Positions 26,470-35,127 of a DNA stretch of 64,000 bases are shown one piece after another. The notes under the pieces are model-generated. The model worked only from the letters and a program-made list of their open reading frames with translations. It searched no databases and was not told the origin of the DNA. The DNA comes from Pseudomonas frederiksbergensis (GTDB lineage: Bacteria; Pseudomonadota; Gammaproteobacteria; Pseudomonadales; Pseudomonadaceae): the NCBI RefSeq assembly GCF_003732705.1, contig NZ_MOBR01000041.1, positions 267,359 to 331,358 of the forward strand, written 5' to 3'. Numbering within the stretch: position 1 is the first letter of the stretch; every line of letters starts with the position of its first letter. The position numbers and the translations under genes are program-made.

Positions 26470-27240
26470 TCAACGGACGACGCCTTCTTCGATCAGCAAC
26501 TTGAGAATCGCCTCGGCCCCCGCTTGCGCGGTCACGCCTTTAAGCACTTGCCCGCCGCCCCCACTGGCCTTGGCCGTCGCGGCTTTCATGCGGTCGGCGC
26601 CGCTCTTGGCCTTGATCACTTTCAAGCGCTTGGGCCGTGGCTTGGCCGGTTGCAGGGTGGCGACCGCCAGCAATTCATCATCGATGACTTCGACTTCATC
26701 GGCCTGCAACACCCCCCGCCGAGCCGGGCCGTAGGCGCTTTGCCGAGGCTTCGGCGCAGCGTTATCCACAGTCGCCAAAAACGGCAGCCGCACTTTCAAG
26801 CGACGACGCTGGCCACGGGGCAAGGCTTGCAGCACCAGGGCCGAATTGCCGTCGATGGATTCCACCTGCGCCAGCCCCACCACCAGCGGCCAGCCGAGGC
26901 TTTCCGCCAACAGGAACGGCAACATGCCCGAGCCTTCACCGGTTTCCGCCTGGCTGCCGGTCAGCACGACTTGCGCCCCGGCATCACGCAAATAAGCCGT
27001 CAACGCCGGCAGCGCATCGGCGCCTTCCGGTTGTTCCAGCACATGCAGTTGTTCCAGGCCCATGCCCAGATAGGCACGCAGCGCCGGTTCGGCGACATCG
27101 CCGGCATGCAGCACTTGCAGGTTATCCCCAGCCAGTTGCAGACCCAGTTCAACGGCGCGTGCGTCCTGCTCGGCGCGGCGCGGCCGGCCGGAGGTCGGGT
27201 GGGCGCCGATGGACACCAGGCTGATGACTTTTGTACTCAT
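26470..27240 (-). CDS. etfB: Electron transfer flavoprotein beta subunit
   Basis: A 256-residue ETF beta-type protein that with EtfA accepts electrons from the dimethylglycine demethylase DgcAB. It is diverged from housekeeping ETF but keeps the length, the GSQAETGEGSGMLPFLLAE loop and a nucleotide-binding fold. It starts 15 bases after etfA ends and is the last gene of the etfA-dgcB unit. Two DnaA-box 9-mers lie in this pair of genes close by, one of them here (26762-26770). Confidence 0.88.
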   Translation of the reverse strand: MSTKVISLVSIGAHPTSGRPRRAEQDARAVELGLQLAGDNLQVLHAGDVAEPALRAYLGMGLEQLHVLEQPEGADALPALTAYLRDAGAQVVLTGSQAETGEGSGMLPFLLAESLGWPLVVGLAQVESIDGNSALVLQALPRGQRRRLKVRLPFLATVDNAAPKPRQSAYGPARRGVLQADEVEVIDDELLAVATLQPAKPRPKRLKVIKAKSGADRMKAATAKASGGGGQVLKGVTAQAGAEAILKLLIEEGVVR

Positions 27241-27255
27241 GACCCTTTCCTTCCC

Positions 27256-28476
27256 TTAAGCCGCATCGCGCTTGGCGTCGTTGCGATAAACCGCTATCGC
27301 ATCGATCAAGGCTTGAAGAATCTCGGCGCTCTCGCCGATCACCGACAGGTCGGCCCGTTTGATCATGTCGCAGCCAGGGTCGAGGTTGATCGCCACCACC
27401 TTGTCGCAGGCACCGATGCCTTGCAGGTGCTGGATCGCCCCGGAAATCCCCACGGCCACGTAAACCCGTGCAGTGACCCAAGTGCCGGACGCACCGACCT
27501 GACGGTCGCGAGCCATGAAGCCATCGTCCACCGCCACCCGCGATGCACCTTCGGTGGCGCCCAAGTCTTCAGCGGTCCTGTGGAAAAGTCCCCAGTCCTT
27601 GACACCGTTGCCGCCGGAGAAGATGAACTCGGCTTCGGCCATTGGAATCGCCGCCGGATCCACCGCCACCGCGCCCAAATCTTCGATGCGCGACAGGCTG
27701 CGAACCACGGCTGTGGATAACTCCACCGGCAAGGCTTCGTGACGGGTTTCACTGACCGGCTCGGCGCACTCGACGGCGGCCAGAATCAGCCGGGCAACCG
27801 GACGCGCAAGGTCTTGCAGGCCAGCACCGGCGCGGCCGATACACTCCTGATCCTTGACCTGCCAGACCCGTGTGGCCGGGCGTTCGCCCAGGGCGGCGGC
27901 AAAGCGTCGACCGAGTTCGCCACCGCCACTGCGACTGTCCGGCAGCAACCAGTGACGCGGGCTGAACTGGTTATCCACAGCCCGCAGGCCCTGGACTCGC
28001 TGTTCCGGTGCATAACCGCTGAATTGATCACCCTCAAGCACCAGCAAGCGATCGACGCCTGCGGTGGCGAAAGCGCTTTCCTTGTGTTCGCCGAAAACCA
28101 CGGCCAGTACCGCGCCATCCTTGCCGGCCAATTGATGCGCGAGGCCGAGCAAGTCGCGGTCGTGGCTGCTCAGGCGGCCGCCGACCATGTCCGGCACCAC
28201 GCTGATGTAGAACGCCGGTGTCGGCACTTGATGCAGCGGCAATTGCACTTCAACGGCAGCCGAACGTTTGGTCGCCCCGCCCTGCTGCGCGCCACTGCGG
28301 TCGATGCGTTTGATGCCGTTAGGCCCGATAAAACCGATGCCATGCAGATTCTTGCGAATGACGCCGTTGGGCCCCATCCAGCTGTGTTGCGCCGGTTGCA
28401 TCGCCGCGTGCAGCGGGTGCAAGCGGTTACGGGCAATCCATTCGGCGCGGGGGTCGCGGCGGATTATGTCGCTCAT
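27256..28476 (-). CDS. etfA: Electron transfer flavoprotein alpha subunit
   Basis: A 406-residue, longer-than-usual ETF alpha subunit. The C-terminal FAD domain contains FSGGNGVKDW, SRVAVDDGFMARDRQVGASG and VAVGISGAIQHLQGIGAC, the hallmark ETF alpha signature. The N-terminal extension of about 90 residues (PRAEWIARNRLHPLHAAMQ) is typical of the ETFs linked to dimethylglycine demethylase. The start ATG shares one base with the dgcB stop, so translation is coupled. Confidence 0.92.
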   Translation of the reverse strand: MSDIIRRDPRAEWIARNRLHPLHAAMQPAQHSWMGPNGVIRKNLHGIGFIGPNGIKRIDRSGAQQGGATKRSAAVEVQLPLHQVPTPAFYISVVPDMVGGRLSSHDRDLLGLAHQLAGKDGAVLAVVFGEHKESAFATAGVDRLLVLEGDQFSGYAPEQRVQGLRAVDNQFSPRHWLLPDSRSGGGELGRRFAAALGERPATRVWQVKDQECIGRAGAGLQDLARPVARLILAAVECAEPVSETRHEALPVELSTAVVRSLSRIEDLGAVAVDPAAIPMAEAEFIFSGGNGVKDWGLFHRTAEDLGATEGASRVAVDDGFMARDRQVGASGTWVTARVYVAVGISGAIQHLQGIGACDKVVAINLDPGCDMIKRADLSVIGESAEILQALIDAIAVYRNDAKRDAA

Positions 28477-30425
28477 CAGTGGGCCTCCGCAGGTTCACGT
28501 TTGGCCGGAGTGGTCGGCTTGCTCGGCGCGGCGTCTTCGAGCAAGGCGTCGGCCACCAGTTCGGCGATGTCCTTGATCAGCGGACGCGGTTCGACCACGC
28601 CTTCGAGCATCGCGGTACACTGCGGGCAGCCCACGGCCACCAGTTCGGCGCCGGTTTCGCGGATGTCGTCCATGCGCATGTCGGGGATCCGTTGCTTGCC
28701 CGGAATGTCGGTAATCGGCGCCCCGCCACCGCCGCCGCAGCAGCGCGAGCGGAAACCGGAACGTTGCATTTCCTTCACTTCGATCCCGAGGGCGCGCAGC
28801 ACTTCACGCGGCGCCTCGTACTCACCGTTGTAGCGCCCGAGGTAGCACGGATCGTGATAGGTCACGCTGCTGCCTTTGTGCTGGCCGAGGTTGAGGGCGC
28901 CAGCGCCGATGATCTCGGCCATGTAGGTGCTGTGGTGCTGCACCAGATAGTTGCCGTCGAAGGCGCCGTATTCGTTTTTCAACACATGGAAACTGTGCGG
29001 GTCGCAGGTGACGATGCGGTTGAAGCTGTACTTGGCCAGGGTCTGGATGTTGCGTTTGGCCAACAGCTGGAACGTCGCTTCGTCACCCAGACGTCGGGCC
29101 ACGTCACCGCTGTCGCGTTCTTCGAGACCGAGCACCGCGAAGTCGACCTTGGCCGCTTTCAGCACTTTGACGAAGGCGCGCAAGGTGCGCTGGTTGCGCA
29201 TGTCGAACGCACCGTCGCCGACCCAGAACAGCACGTCGACCGACTTCTTCTCGCTCATCAGATTCAGGTTCAAATCCGCCGCCCAGTTCATCCGCCCGCC
29301 CGGCGCGAAGCCGCCCGGGTTGTCGGTGGCGATCAGGTTTTCCAGGACTTCGGCGCCCTTGTTTGGCGTGGCACCAAGTTCCAGCGTCAGGTGACGGCGC
29401 ATGTCGACGATGGCATCGACGTGCTCAATCATCATCGGGCACTCCTCGACGCAGGCGCGGCAAGTGGTGCAGGACCACAAGGTTTCAGCGTCCACCAGGC
29501 CGTTGACGATCGGTTGATGTGGATTACCGGCGTGTTCACCGATGGCTTTGCCCGGATAGGGACTGCCGGCGAACTTGGCATCGGTGCCGCCGGCCAGGCC
29601 GACCACCATGTCTTGAATCAGTTTTTTCGGGTTCAGCGGCTGGCCGGCGGCGAAGGCTGGGCATGCCGCTTCGCACTTACCGCACTGCACGCAGGCGTCG
29701 AAGCCGAGCAATTGGTTCCAGGTAAAATCCTTGGGTTTTTCCACGCCCAGCGGCGCGGTCGGGTCGTTGAGATCCAGGGGTTTCAAACCGGTGGAACGAC
29801 CGCCGCCGAAGCGTTCGGCGCGACGGTGCCAAGCCAGGTGCAGGGCACCGGCAAAGGCGTGCTTCATCGGCCCGCCCCAGGTCATGCCGAAGAACAACTC
29901 GCTTACGCCCCACAGCACACCGACGCCGAGGATCGCCGCCACCACCCAACCACCGAAGTTTTCCGGGAGGATGCCGGCCACCGGCAGGGTCAACAGGAAG
30001 AAACTTGCCGAGAACGCCAACAGGCTTTTCGGCAAACGCATCCACGGCCCTTTGGACAGGCGGGCCGGTGGGTTGCGACGACGCAGGAACATGAAAATCG
30101 CCCCGACGAACATCACCGCCGAAGCAATCAACAGTGCGAAACCAAGAATGCGGCTGTGCAGGCCAAAACCGTGAACCAGGATCGCCAGCACAATCGACGC
30201 CACCGCCCCACCGGCCGTGGCCACGTGGGTGTTGGCGATGTATTTGTCCCGCGCGACGACGTGGTGCAAATCGACCATGTAGCGCTTGGGCATGGCGAGC
30301 AGGCCGCCGATCAGGTCGACCTTCGAGGCCCGGCCCCGGCGCCACATATTCACCCGCCGCAACGCGCCGAGGACGGCAAGGCCCAGGGCTGCGAACAACA
30401 GGATTGGAAGAAGGGTGTTCAACAT
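28476..30425 (-). CDS. dgcB: Dimethylglycine demethylase subunit, membrane Fe-S protein
   Basis: A 649-residue protein with several N-terminal membrane segments, two 4Fe-4S ferredoxin motifs (CVQCGKCEAACP and CTTCRACVEECP) and two C-terminal CCG-type domains like heterodisulfide reductase subunit B (HDPCYLGR, RCCGGGGGAP, CPQCTAML). It is required with DgcA for conversion of dimethylglycine to sarcosine in P. aeruginosa. The architecture suggests it passes electrons between the demethylase/ETF and the quinone pool (inference). A REPIN separates it from dgcA. Confidence 0.94.
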   Translation of the reverse strand: MLNTLLPILLFAALGLAVLGALRRVNMWRRGRASKVDLIGGLLAMPKRYMVDLHHVVARDKYIANTHVATAGGAVASIVLAILVHGFGLHSRILGFALLIASAVMFVGAIFMFLRRRNPPARLSKGPWMRLPKSLLAFSASFFLLTLPVAGILPENFGGWVVAAILGVGVLWGVSELFFGMTWGGPMKHAFAGALHLAWHRRAERFGGGRSTGLKPLDLNDPTAPLGVEKPKDFTWNQLLGFDACVQCGKCEAACPAFAAGQPLNPKKLIQDMVVGLAGGTDAKFAGSPYPGKAIGEHAGNPHQPIVNGLVDAETLWSCTTCRACVEECPMMIEHVDAIVDMRRHLTLELGATPNKGAEVLENLIATDNPGGFAPGGRMNWAADLNLNLMSEKKSVDVLFWVGDGAFDMRNQRTLRAFVKVLKAAKVDFAVLGLEERDSGDVARRLGDEATFQLLAKRNIQTLAKYSFNRIVTCDPHSFHVLKNEYGAFDGNYLVQHHSTYMAEIIGAGALNLGQHKGSSVTYHDPCYLGRYNGEYEAPREVLRALGIEVKEMQRSGFRSRCCGGGGGAPITDIPGKQRIPDMRMDDIRETGAELVAVGCPQCTAMLEGVVEPRPLIKDIAELVADALLEDAAPSKPTTPAKREPAEAH

Positions 30426-30454
30426 GTGGAGCTCCCAAAGACCGCAGGGTCAAT

Positions 30455-30561
30455 GATCGTTCCCACGCTCTGCGTGGGAATGCAGCCCGGGACGCTCCGC
30501 GTCCCAAGAGCGGACGCGGAGCGTCCATTGAGGCATTCCCACGCGGAGCGTGGGAACGATC
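30455..30561. repeat. REPIN between dgcA and dgcB
   Basis: A complete REPIN inserted in the operon, nine bases past the dgcA stop side and 30 bases before the dgcB start. Its hairpin lies in the transcript joining the two demethylase genes. Confidence 0.92.
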
Positions 30562-30570
30562 GTTCGTGGC

Positions 30571-32631
30571 TTAGAAATCCTTGCACAACCGCAACGCGTC
30601 GTAGATCGCGGCGTGTGTATTGCGCTGGGCCACGCAGTCGCCGATGCGGAACAGCAAGTAGCCGTCTCCCGCCTGGCTCAGCGATGGCTGCGGCTTGATC
30701 GCGAACAAGGCTTCGATGTCCATCTGGCCTTTGTTGCGCGATGCTTCCTTCAGCGCGTAATAGATTTCTTCGTCCGGACGCACACCGTTTTCGACGACGA
30801 CCTGGTCCACCACCCGCTCCTCTTTGGCGCCGGTGTATTCGTTTTCCAGCACCGCCACCAACTTGTCGCCTTCGCGGTAGACCTTCTCCAGCATCATGTC
30901 GCCGGTCATGATCACTTCTTTCGGGTACATGCTGCGGTAGTAGGTCGGGAACGATGTGCCGCCGATGGCCACGCCCGGTTTGATGTCGTCGGTAACGATC
31001 TCGACCTGGCTGCCCTTGTCGGCGAGGAAGTCCGCGGTGGACATCCCGGTGAATTCGCAAATGGTGTCGTAGACCAGCACGTTCTTGCCCGGCGCAACTT
31101 TGCCGTCAAGGATGTCCCAGCTGCTGACCACCAGCCCTTCAGCCGCGCCCCAATGTTCGTTCTGCTCCAGGAATGGATGACCGCCGACGGCGAGCACCAC
31201 GACATCTGGACGCAGGTCGAGAATGGTCGCCGCATCCGCCGCCACGCCCAGGCGCAGGTCAACTTTCAGACGCGCCAGCTCGAGTTGGAACCAGCGGGTG
31301 ATACCGGCAATCTGGTCCCGTTGCGGGGCTTTCGATGCGGTGGTGATTTGCCCGCCGATAAATTCTTTCTTCTCGAACAGGGTCACGTCGTGGCCCCGCT
31401 CGGCGGAAACGCGAGCCGCTTCCATGCCGGCAGGACCGGCACCGACCACCACGACTTTGCGTTTCACACCGGTGGATTTCTCGATGATGTGCGGCACGCC
31501 CATGTATTCACGGGAAGTCGCGGCGTTCTGGATGCACAGCACGTCCAGGCCTTGGTATTGACGGTCGATGCAGTAGTTGGCGCCGACGCATTGTTTGATC
31601 TGGTCGATCTGGCCCATCTTGATCTTGGCGATCAGGTGCGGGTCGGCGATGTGGGCGCGGGTCATACCGACCATGTCCACGTAGCCACCTTCCAGAATCC
31701 GCGTGGCCTGGTTCGGGTCCTTGATGTTCTGCGCGTGCAGCACCGGGGCCTTGACCACTTCCTTGATACCGGCCGCCAAGTGCAGGAATGGCTCCGGTGG
31801 ATAACTCATGTTCGGGATAACGTTGGCCAGGGTGTTGTGGGTGTCGCAGCCCGAACCGACCACGCCGATGAAGTCGATCATGCCGGTGTCGTCGTAGTAC
31901 TTGGCGATCTGCTTCATGTCTTCGTGGGACAAGCCGTCCGGGTGGAATTCATCACCGCACAGACGGATGCCGACGCAGAAATCCGGGCCGACTTCAGCGC
32001 GCACAGCTTTCAGCACTTCGAGGCCGAAACGCATGCGGTTTTCGAAGCTGCCGCCCCATTCGTCGGTACGCTTGTTGACTCGCGGACTCCAGAACTGGTC
32101 GATCATGTGCTGGTGCACCGCCGACAGTTCAACGCCGTCCAGGCCACCAGCCTTGGCGCGGCCAGCCGCCGTGGCGTAGTTGCCGATCACCCGCCAGATT
32201 TCTTCCGGTTCGATGGTTTTGCAGGTCGCGCGGTGCACCGGCTCACGGATGCCCGACGGCGACAGCAGGGTTGGCCAATGCTCGCCGTCCCAACGGGAGC
32301 GACGGCCCATGTGGGTAATCTGAATCATGATCTTGGCGCCATGCTTGTGCATGGCATCGGCCAGGTTCTGGAAGTGCGGAATGATCCGGTCGTCGGCCAG
32401 GTTGACCGATTTCCACCAGCCTTGCGGGCTGTCGATGGCCACGCTGGAGGAACCGCCGCAAATCGCCAGGCCGATCCCGCCCTTGGCTTTCTCTTCGTAA
32501 TACTTGACGTACCGGTCGGTGGTCATGCCGCCGTCGGTCGCGTAGACCTCGGCGTGCGCGGTGCTGAGCACGCGGTTGCGGATGGTCAGTTTGCCGATCT
32601 GGATCGGCTGGAACATTGCTTCGAAAGCCAT
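30571..32631 (-). CDS. dgcA: Dimethylglycine demethylase flavoprotein
   Basis: A 686-residue enzyme of the old-yellow-enzyme/trimethylamine dehydrogenase type. The N-terminal FMN barrel (residues 1-360) holds ITHMGRRSRWDGEHWP and HQHMIDQFWSPRVNKRTDEWGG; an Fe-S cysteine cluster follows (CVGANYCIDRQ...CIQNAATSRE), and then an FAD/NAD domain with VVVVGAGPAGMEAARV. It removes a methyl group of dimethylglycine to give sarcosine. The start at 32631 (MAFEAMFQPIQIGKL) fits homologues. Confidence 0.95.
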   Translation of the reverse strand: MAFEAMFQPIQIGKLTIRNRVLSTAHAEVYATDGGMTTDRYVKYYEEKAKGGIGLAICGGSSSVAIDSPQGWWKSVNLADDRIIPHFQNLADAMHKHGAKIMIQITHMGRRSRWDGEHWPTLLSPSGIREPVHRATCKTIEPEEIWRVIGNYATAAGRAKAGGLDGVELSAVHQHMIDQFWSPRVNKRTDEWGGSFENRMRFGLEVLKAVRAEVGPDFCVGIRLCGDEFHPDGLSHEDMKQIAKYYDDTGMIDFIGVVGSGCDTHNTLANVIPNMSYPPEPFLHLAAGIKEVVKAPVLHAQNIKDPNQATRILEGGYVDMVGMTRAHIADPHLIAKIKMGQIDQIKQCVGANYCIDRQYQGLDVLCIQNAATSREYMGVPHIIEKSTGVKRKVVVVGAGPAGMEAARVSAERGHDVTLFEKKEFIGGQITTASKAPQRDQIAGITRWFQLELARLKVDLRLGVAADAATILDLRPDVVVLAVGGHPFLEQNEHWGAAEGLVVSSWDILDGKVAPGKNVLVYDTICEFTGMSTADFLADKGSQVEIVTDDIKPGVAIGGTSFPTYYRSMYPKEVIMTGDMMLEKVYREGDKLVAVLENEYTGAKEERVVDQVVVENGVRPDEEIYYALKEASRNKGQMDIEALFAIKPQPSLSQAGDGYLLFRIGDCVAQRNTHAAIYDALRLCKDF

Positions 32632-32646
32632 GGCGGGTTCCTCGAC

Positions 32647-33177
32647 TTACAACGGCTTGACGGTGAACAAACCGTCGTCGTGGCCTTCTTCGGAGCCACC
32701 GTAGACTTGCTCGGCAACCGTGCGAATCTTGCTGCCGCGAGCCTCAAGAATCTGGTCCATGGCCCCGGCAAACCAGCCGGTGAACATGTAGTCGACCTTG
32801 CGCCCGACCTTGCCGTACACGTAGACGAATGCCGAGTGTTCGAGCTTGACGCTGGCGGTGCCTTTGTCGAGGTCGATGTCCTGGATCTTGAACAGGCCCC
32901 AGCCCCGTTGCGACAGGCGCTTCATGTAGTGCTCGAACACCGCGACGCCTTCCAGGCCGTGGCATTCAGCTTCTTTTTCACACCAGTGCCAGGCGGATTT
33001 GTAGCCAGCCTTGTAGAGGATTTCGGCGTAGGCTTCAGCGCCCAAAACCTCTTCGATGCCCATGTGGTTATTGACGAAGAAGTGACGCGGTACGTACAGC
33101 ATCGGCAGGGCGTCGGAGGTCCAGACACCGGTTTCGCTGTCGACTTCGATTGGCAATTGCGGGGCGATCTTGGCCAT
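32647..33177 (-). CDS. DUF5943-type protein of the dgc operon
   Basis: A 176-residue cytoplasmic protein without a known activity, corresponding by position to PA5397 of P. aeruginosa. It has conserved Trp, His and Cys residues (KSAWHWCEKEAECHGLEG) and a FVYVYGKVGRKVDYMFTGW strand region that resembles V4R-like ligand-binding folds (weak). It lies 16 bases upstream of dgcA, so a supporting role in dimethylglycine metabolism is likely, but the exact function is unknown. Confidence 0.85.
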   Translation of the reverse strand: MAKIAPQLPIEVDSETGVWTSDALPMLYVPRHFFVNNHMGIEEVLGAEAYAEILYKAGYKSAWHWCEKEAECHGLEGVAVFEHYMKRLSQRGWGLFKIQDIDLDKGTASVKLEHSAFVYVYGKVGRKVDYMFTGWFAGAMDQILEARGSKIRTVAEQVYGGSEEGHDDGLFTVKPL

Positions 33178-33209
33178 GGAAACTTAACTCCAGAAAAATT
33201 GGGGTGTTG

Positions 33210-33232
33210 CCCCCGGCGCGGACGGCCGGGGG
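33210..33232. other. Intercistronic hairpin, dipeptidase to DUF5943
   Basis: Eight-base-pair stem CCCCCGGC/GCCGGGGG with a seven-base loop in the 78-base gap between the two genes. There is no T tract, so it is more likely a processing or stability element than a terminator. Confidence 0.5.
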
Positions 33233-33255
33233 AAAGGATTCAGAAATGCGGTGGC

Positions 33256-34233
33256 TTATTCGCCCCAGACGTCTTTCAAGACGTTGACCCAGTTCTCGCC
33301 CATGATCTTGCGGACCACGCGCTCGGAGTGGCCGCGCTTGAGCAGGGTTTCGGTCAGGTTCGGGAACTCGCCGACGGTGCGGATGCCCAGCGGATTGATG
33401 ATCTTGCCGAAACTGGTCAGGCGGCGGGCGTAGCCCTTGTCGTGGGTCAGGTATTCGAAGAAGTCCTGGCCATGGCCCTGGGTGAAGTCGGTGCCGATGC
33501 CGATGGCGTCTTCGCCGACGATGTTCATGGTGTATTCGATGGCTTCGGCGTAGTCGTCGATGGTCGAATCGATGCCCTTGGCCAGGAACGGCGCGAACAT
33601 GGTCACACCGACGAAACCGCCGTGGTCGGCGATGAACTTCAGTTCTTCATCGGATTTGTTGCGCGGGTGGATTTTCAGACCCGACGGCAAGCAGTGGGAG
33701 TAGCAGACCGGCTTCTTGGATTCGAGGATGACTTCTTCGGAGGTCTTGGAGCCGACGTGGGACAAGTCGCACATGACGCCAACGCGGTTCATCTCGGCGA
33801 CGATTTCACGACCGAAGCCCGACAGGCCGCCATCGCGCTCGTAGCAACCGGTGCCGACCAGGTTCTGGGTGTTGTAGCACATCTGCACGATACCGACGCC
33901 GAGCTGCTTGAACACCTCGACATAGCCGATCTGGTCTTCAAAGGCGTGGGCATTCTGGAAACCGAAGAGGATGCCGGTCTTGCCCTGCTCCTTGGCCTTG
34001 CGGATATCGGCGGTGGTGCGCACTGGAATCACCAGGTCGCTGTTCTCGCGGATCAGCTTCTGGCTGGCGGCGATGTTGTTGACGGTGGCCTGGAAGCCCT
34101 CCCACACCGACACGGTGCAGTTGGCCGCGGTCAGACCGCCCTTGCGCATGTCTTCAAACAGCTCGCGGTTCCACTTGGCGATAATCAGCCCGTCGATAAC
34201 GATGCTGTCGGCGTGCAATTCGGCTGGGCTCAT
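33256..34233 (-). CDS. M19-family (renal dipeptidase-like) membrane dipeptidase homologue
   Basis: A 325-residue zinc amidohydrolase of peptidase family M19. Motifs include DGLIIAKWNRELF near the N-terminus, a glycine-rich QNLVGTGCYERDGGLSGFG, CDLSHVGSKTSEEV and GIGTDFTQGHGQ. The first metal motif, usually Asp-x-His, reads DGLI, so ligand use may differ. The ATG at 34233 has GGGGA seven bases upstream; the longer frame adds 60 implausible residues. It heads the dgc gene set (PA5396-like, a GbdR-regulated gene in P. aeruginosa). Its substrate in betaine metabolism is unknown. Confidence 0.88.
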   Translation of the reverse strand: MSPAELHADSIVIDGLIIAKWNRELFEDMRKGGLTAANCTVSVWEGFQATVNNIAASQKLIRENSDLVIPVRTTADIRKAKEQGKTGILFGFQNAHAFEDQIGYVEVFKQLGVGIVQMCYNTQNLVGTGCYERDGGLSGFGREIVAEMNRVGVMCDLSHVGSKTSEEVILESKKPVCYSHCLPSGLKIHPRNKSDEELKFIADHGGFVGVTMFAPFLAKGIDSTIDDYAEAIEYTMNIVGEDAIGIGTDFTQGHGQDFFEYLTHDKGYARRLTSFGKIINPLGIRTVGEFPNLTETLLKRGHSERVVRKIMGENWVNVLKDVWGE

Positions 34234-34323
34234 CAGGCTGTCCCCTATTAGCGATTCGTGCGCCGAATCGTGTGCCGGCGCTTTGGGGCCAGCATATGCC
34301 TGAGGACCGGGGCAGCCGGGTGC

Positions 34324-34370
34324 AAAAACGACAGAGGGTTTGCCGAAAGCGTCAATCTGCGACAAAGGGT
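34324..34370. promoter_or_regulatory. Candidate direct-repeat operator upstream of dgc genes
   Basis: Two related sites, ACGACAGAGGGT (34328) and GCGACAAAGGGT (34359), lie 31 bases apart, about three helical turns, 95-140 bases upstream of the dipeptidase start. The core CGACAxAGGGT is the same in both. This could be an AraC-family site such as GbdR; the spacing differs from the 21 bases seen elsewhere here. Confidence 0.3.
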
Positions 34371-34454
34371 CGTCGTTGAACGTTGCGGGCCACCTGTTCA
34401 AGGGCCTGCGCATGGGCCAGAATTCGCGGCATTACTGGAATGTGGGGCTATGCA

Positions 34455-34856
34455 ATGAAAACGATGTTCCTGGCTTTGGCACTGATAGCGACCGGCGTAC
34501 AGGCGGCGGAAGAATCCGACAACAACCCCTGCGATGCCGTCGAAAACGACGTCCAGACCCTGGAATGCTCGGCCTACAGCAGAACCACCGCCGAACAACT
34601 GCTCAAAGAAAACTATCAGGGGCTGAACGAACGCTTGCAGTCGGTCTACGGCAAGAACAAGGCGCAATTGGCTGACATCTCCGAAAAGCTCAAAGTCGCT
34701 CAACAGCAATGGCTGAAAACCCGGGATGCGGATTGCGTAGTCGAAGCCTTTCCGGCGACGAGTGGTAGCAAGGCGTTCACCATTGCGCAGAATGATTGCG
34801 TGGCGCGGATGAGTGACGAGCGGTCGGAGTTTTTGGAGTCGATTTCGCAGGAGTGA
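34455..34856 (+). CDS. LprI-type secreted protein (putative lysozyme inhibitor fold)
   Basis: A 133-residue protein with a signal peptide (MKTMFLALALIATGVQA) and the DUF1311/LprI pattern: NPCDAV...LECSAY, a helix with LNERLQSVYGK, WLKTRDADCV and a final DCVARMSDERSEFL, four cysteines in total. Family members are periplasmic or lipoprotein lysozyme-inhibitor-like proteins, but most are untested. Start at 34455 is the first ATG that gives a signal peptide. It is followed after seven bases by an XRE regulator gene. Confidence 0.8.
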   Translation: MKTMFLALALIATGVQAAEESDNNPCDAVENDVQTLECSAYSRTTAEQLLKENYQGLNERLQSVYGKNKAQLADISEKLKVAQQQWLKTRDADCVVEAFPATSGSKAFTIAQNDCVARMSDERSEFLESISQE

Positions 34857-34863
34857 GGCGGTA

Positions 34864-35094
34864 ATGGAAAACAATATGATCCCCCACGAAGTCGTCAGCC
34901 GTATCGTCGATGGCGCCCTTCCCGTTCAGGCCTGGCGCCAACACCTGAACCTTACTCAGCAAGAAGTTGCCGAACGCATGGGTGTTTCCCAATCGACGTT
35001 TGCCGAGCTGGAAAGCGTTTCGAAGCCTCGCAAGGCCACCCGCGAAAAAATCGCCGCCGCATTTGGCATCAACGCCGATCAGCTTGAGTTGTAA
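34864..35094 (+). CDS. XRE-family helix-turn-helix regulator
   Basis: A 76-residue DNA-binding protein made almost only of a Cro/CI-type HTH: AWRQHLNLTQQEVAERMGVSQ...FAELES. The ATG at 34864 has GAGG upstream and lies seven bases after the LprI-like gene, so they are probably co-transcribed. No partner toxin is visible next to it. Its targets are unknown. Confidence 0.85.
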   Translation: MENNMIPHEVVSRIVDGALPVQAWRQHLNLTQQEVAERMGVSQSTFAELESVSKPRKATREKIAAAFGINADQLEL

Positions 35095-35127
35095 GCTGTC
35101 CGCCATCAGCTCCTTAAGGAATACCCA

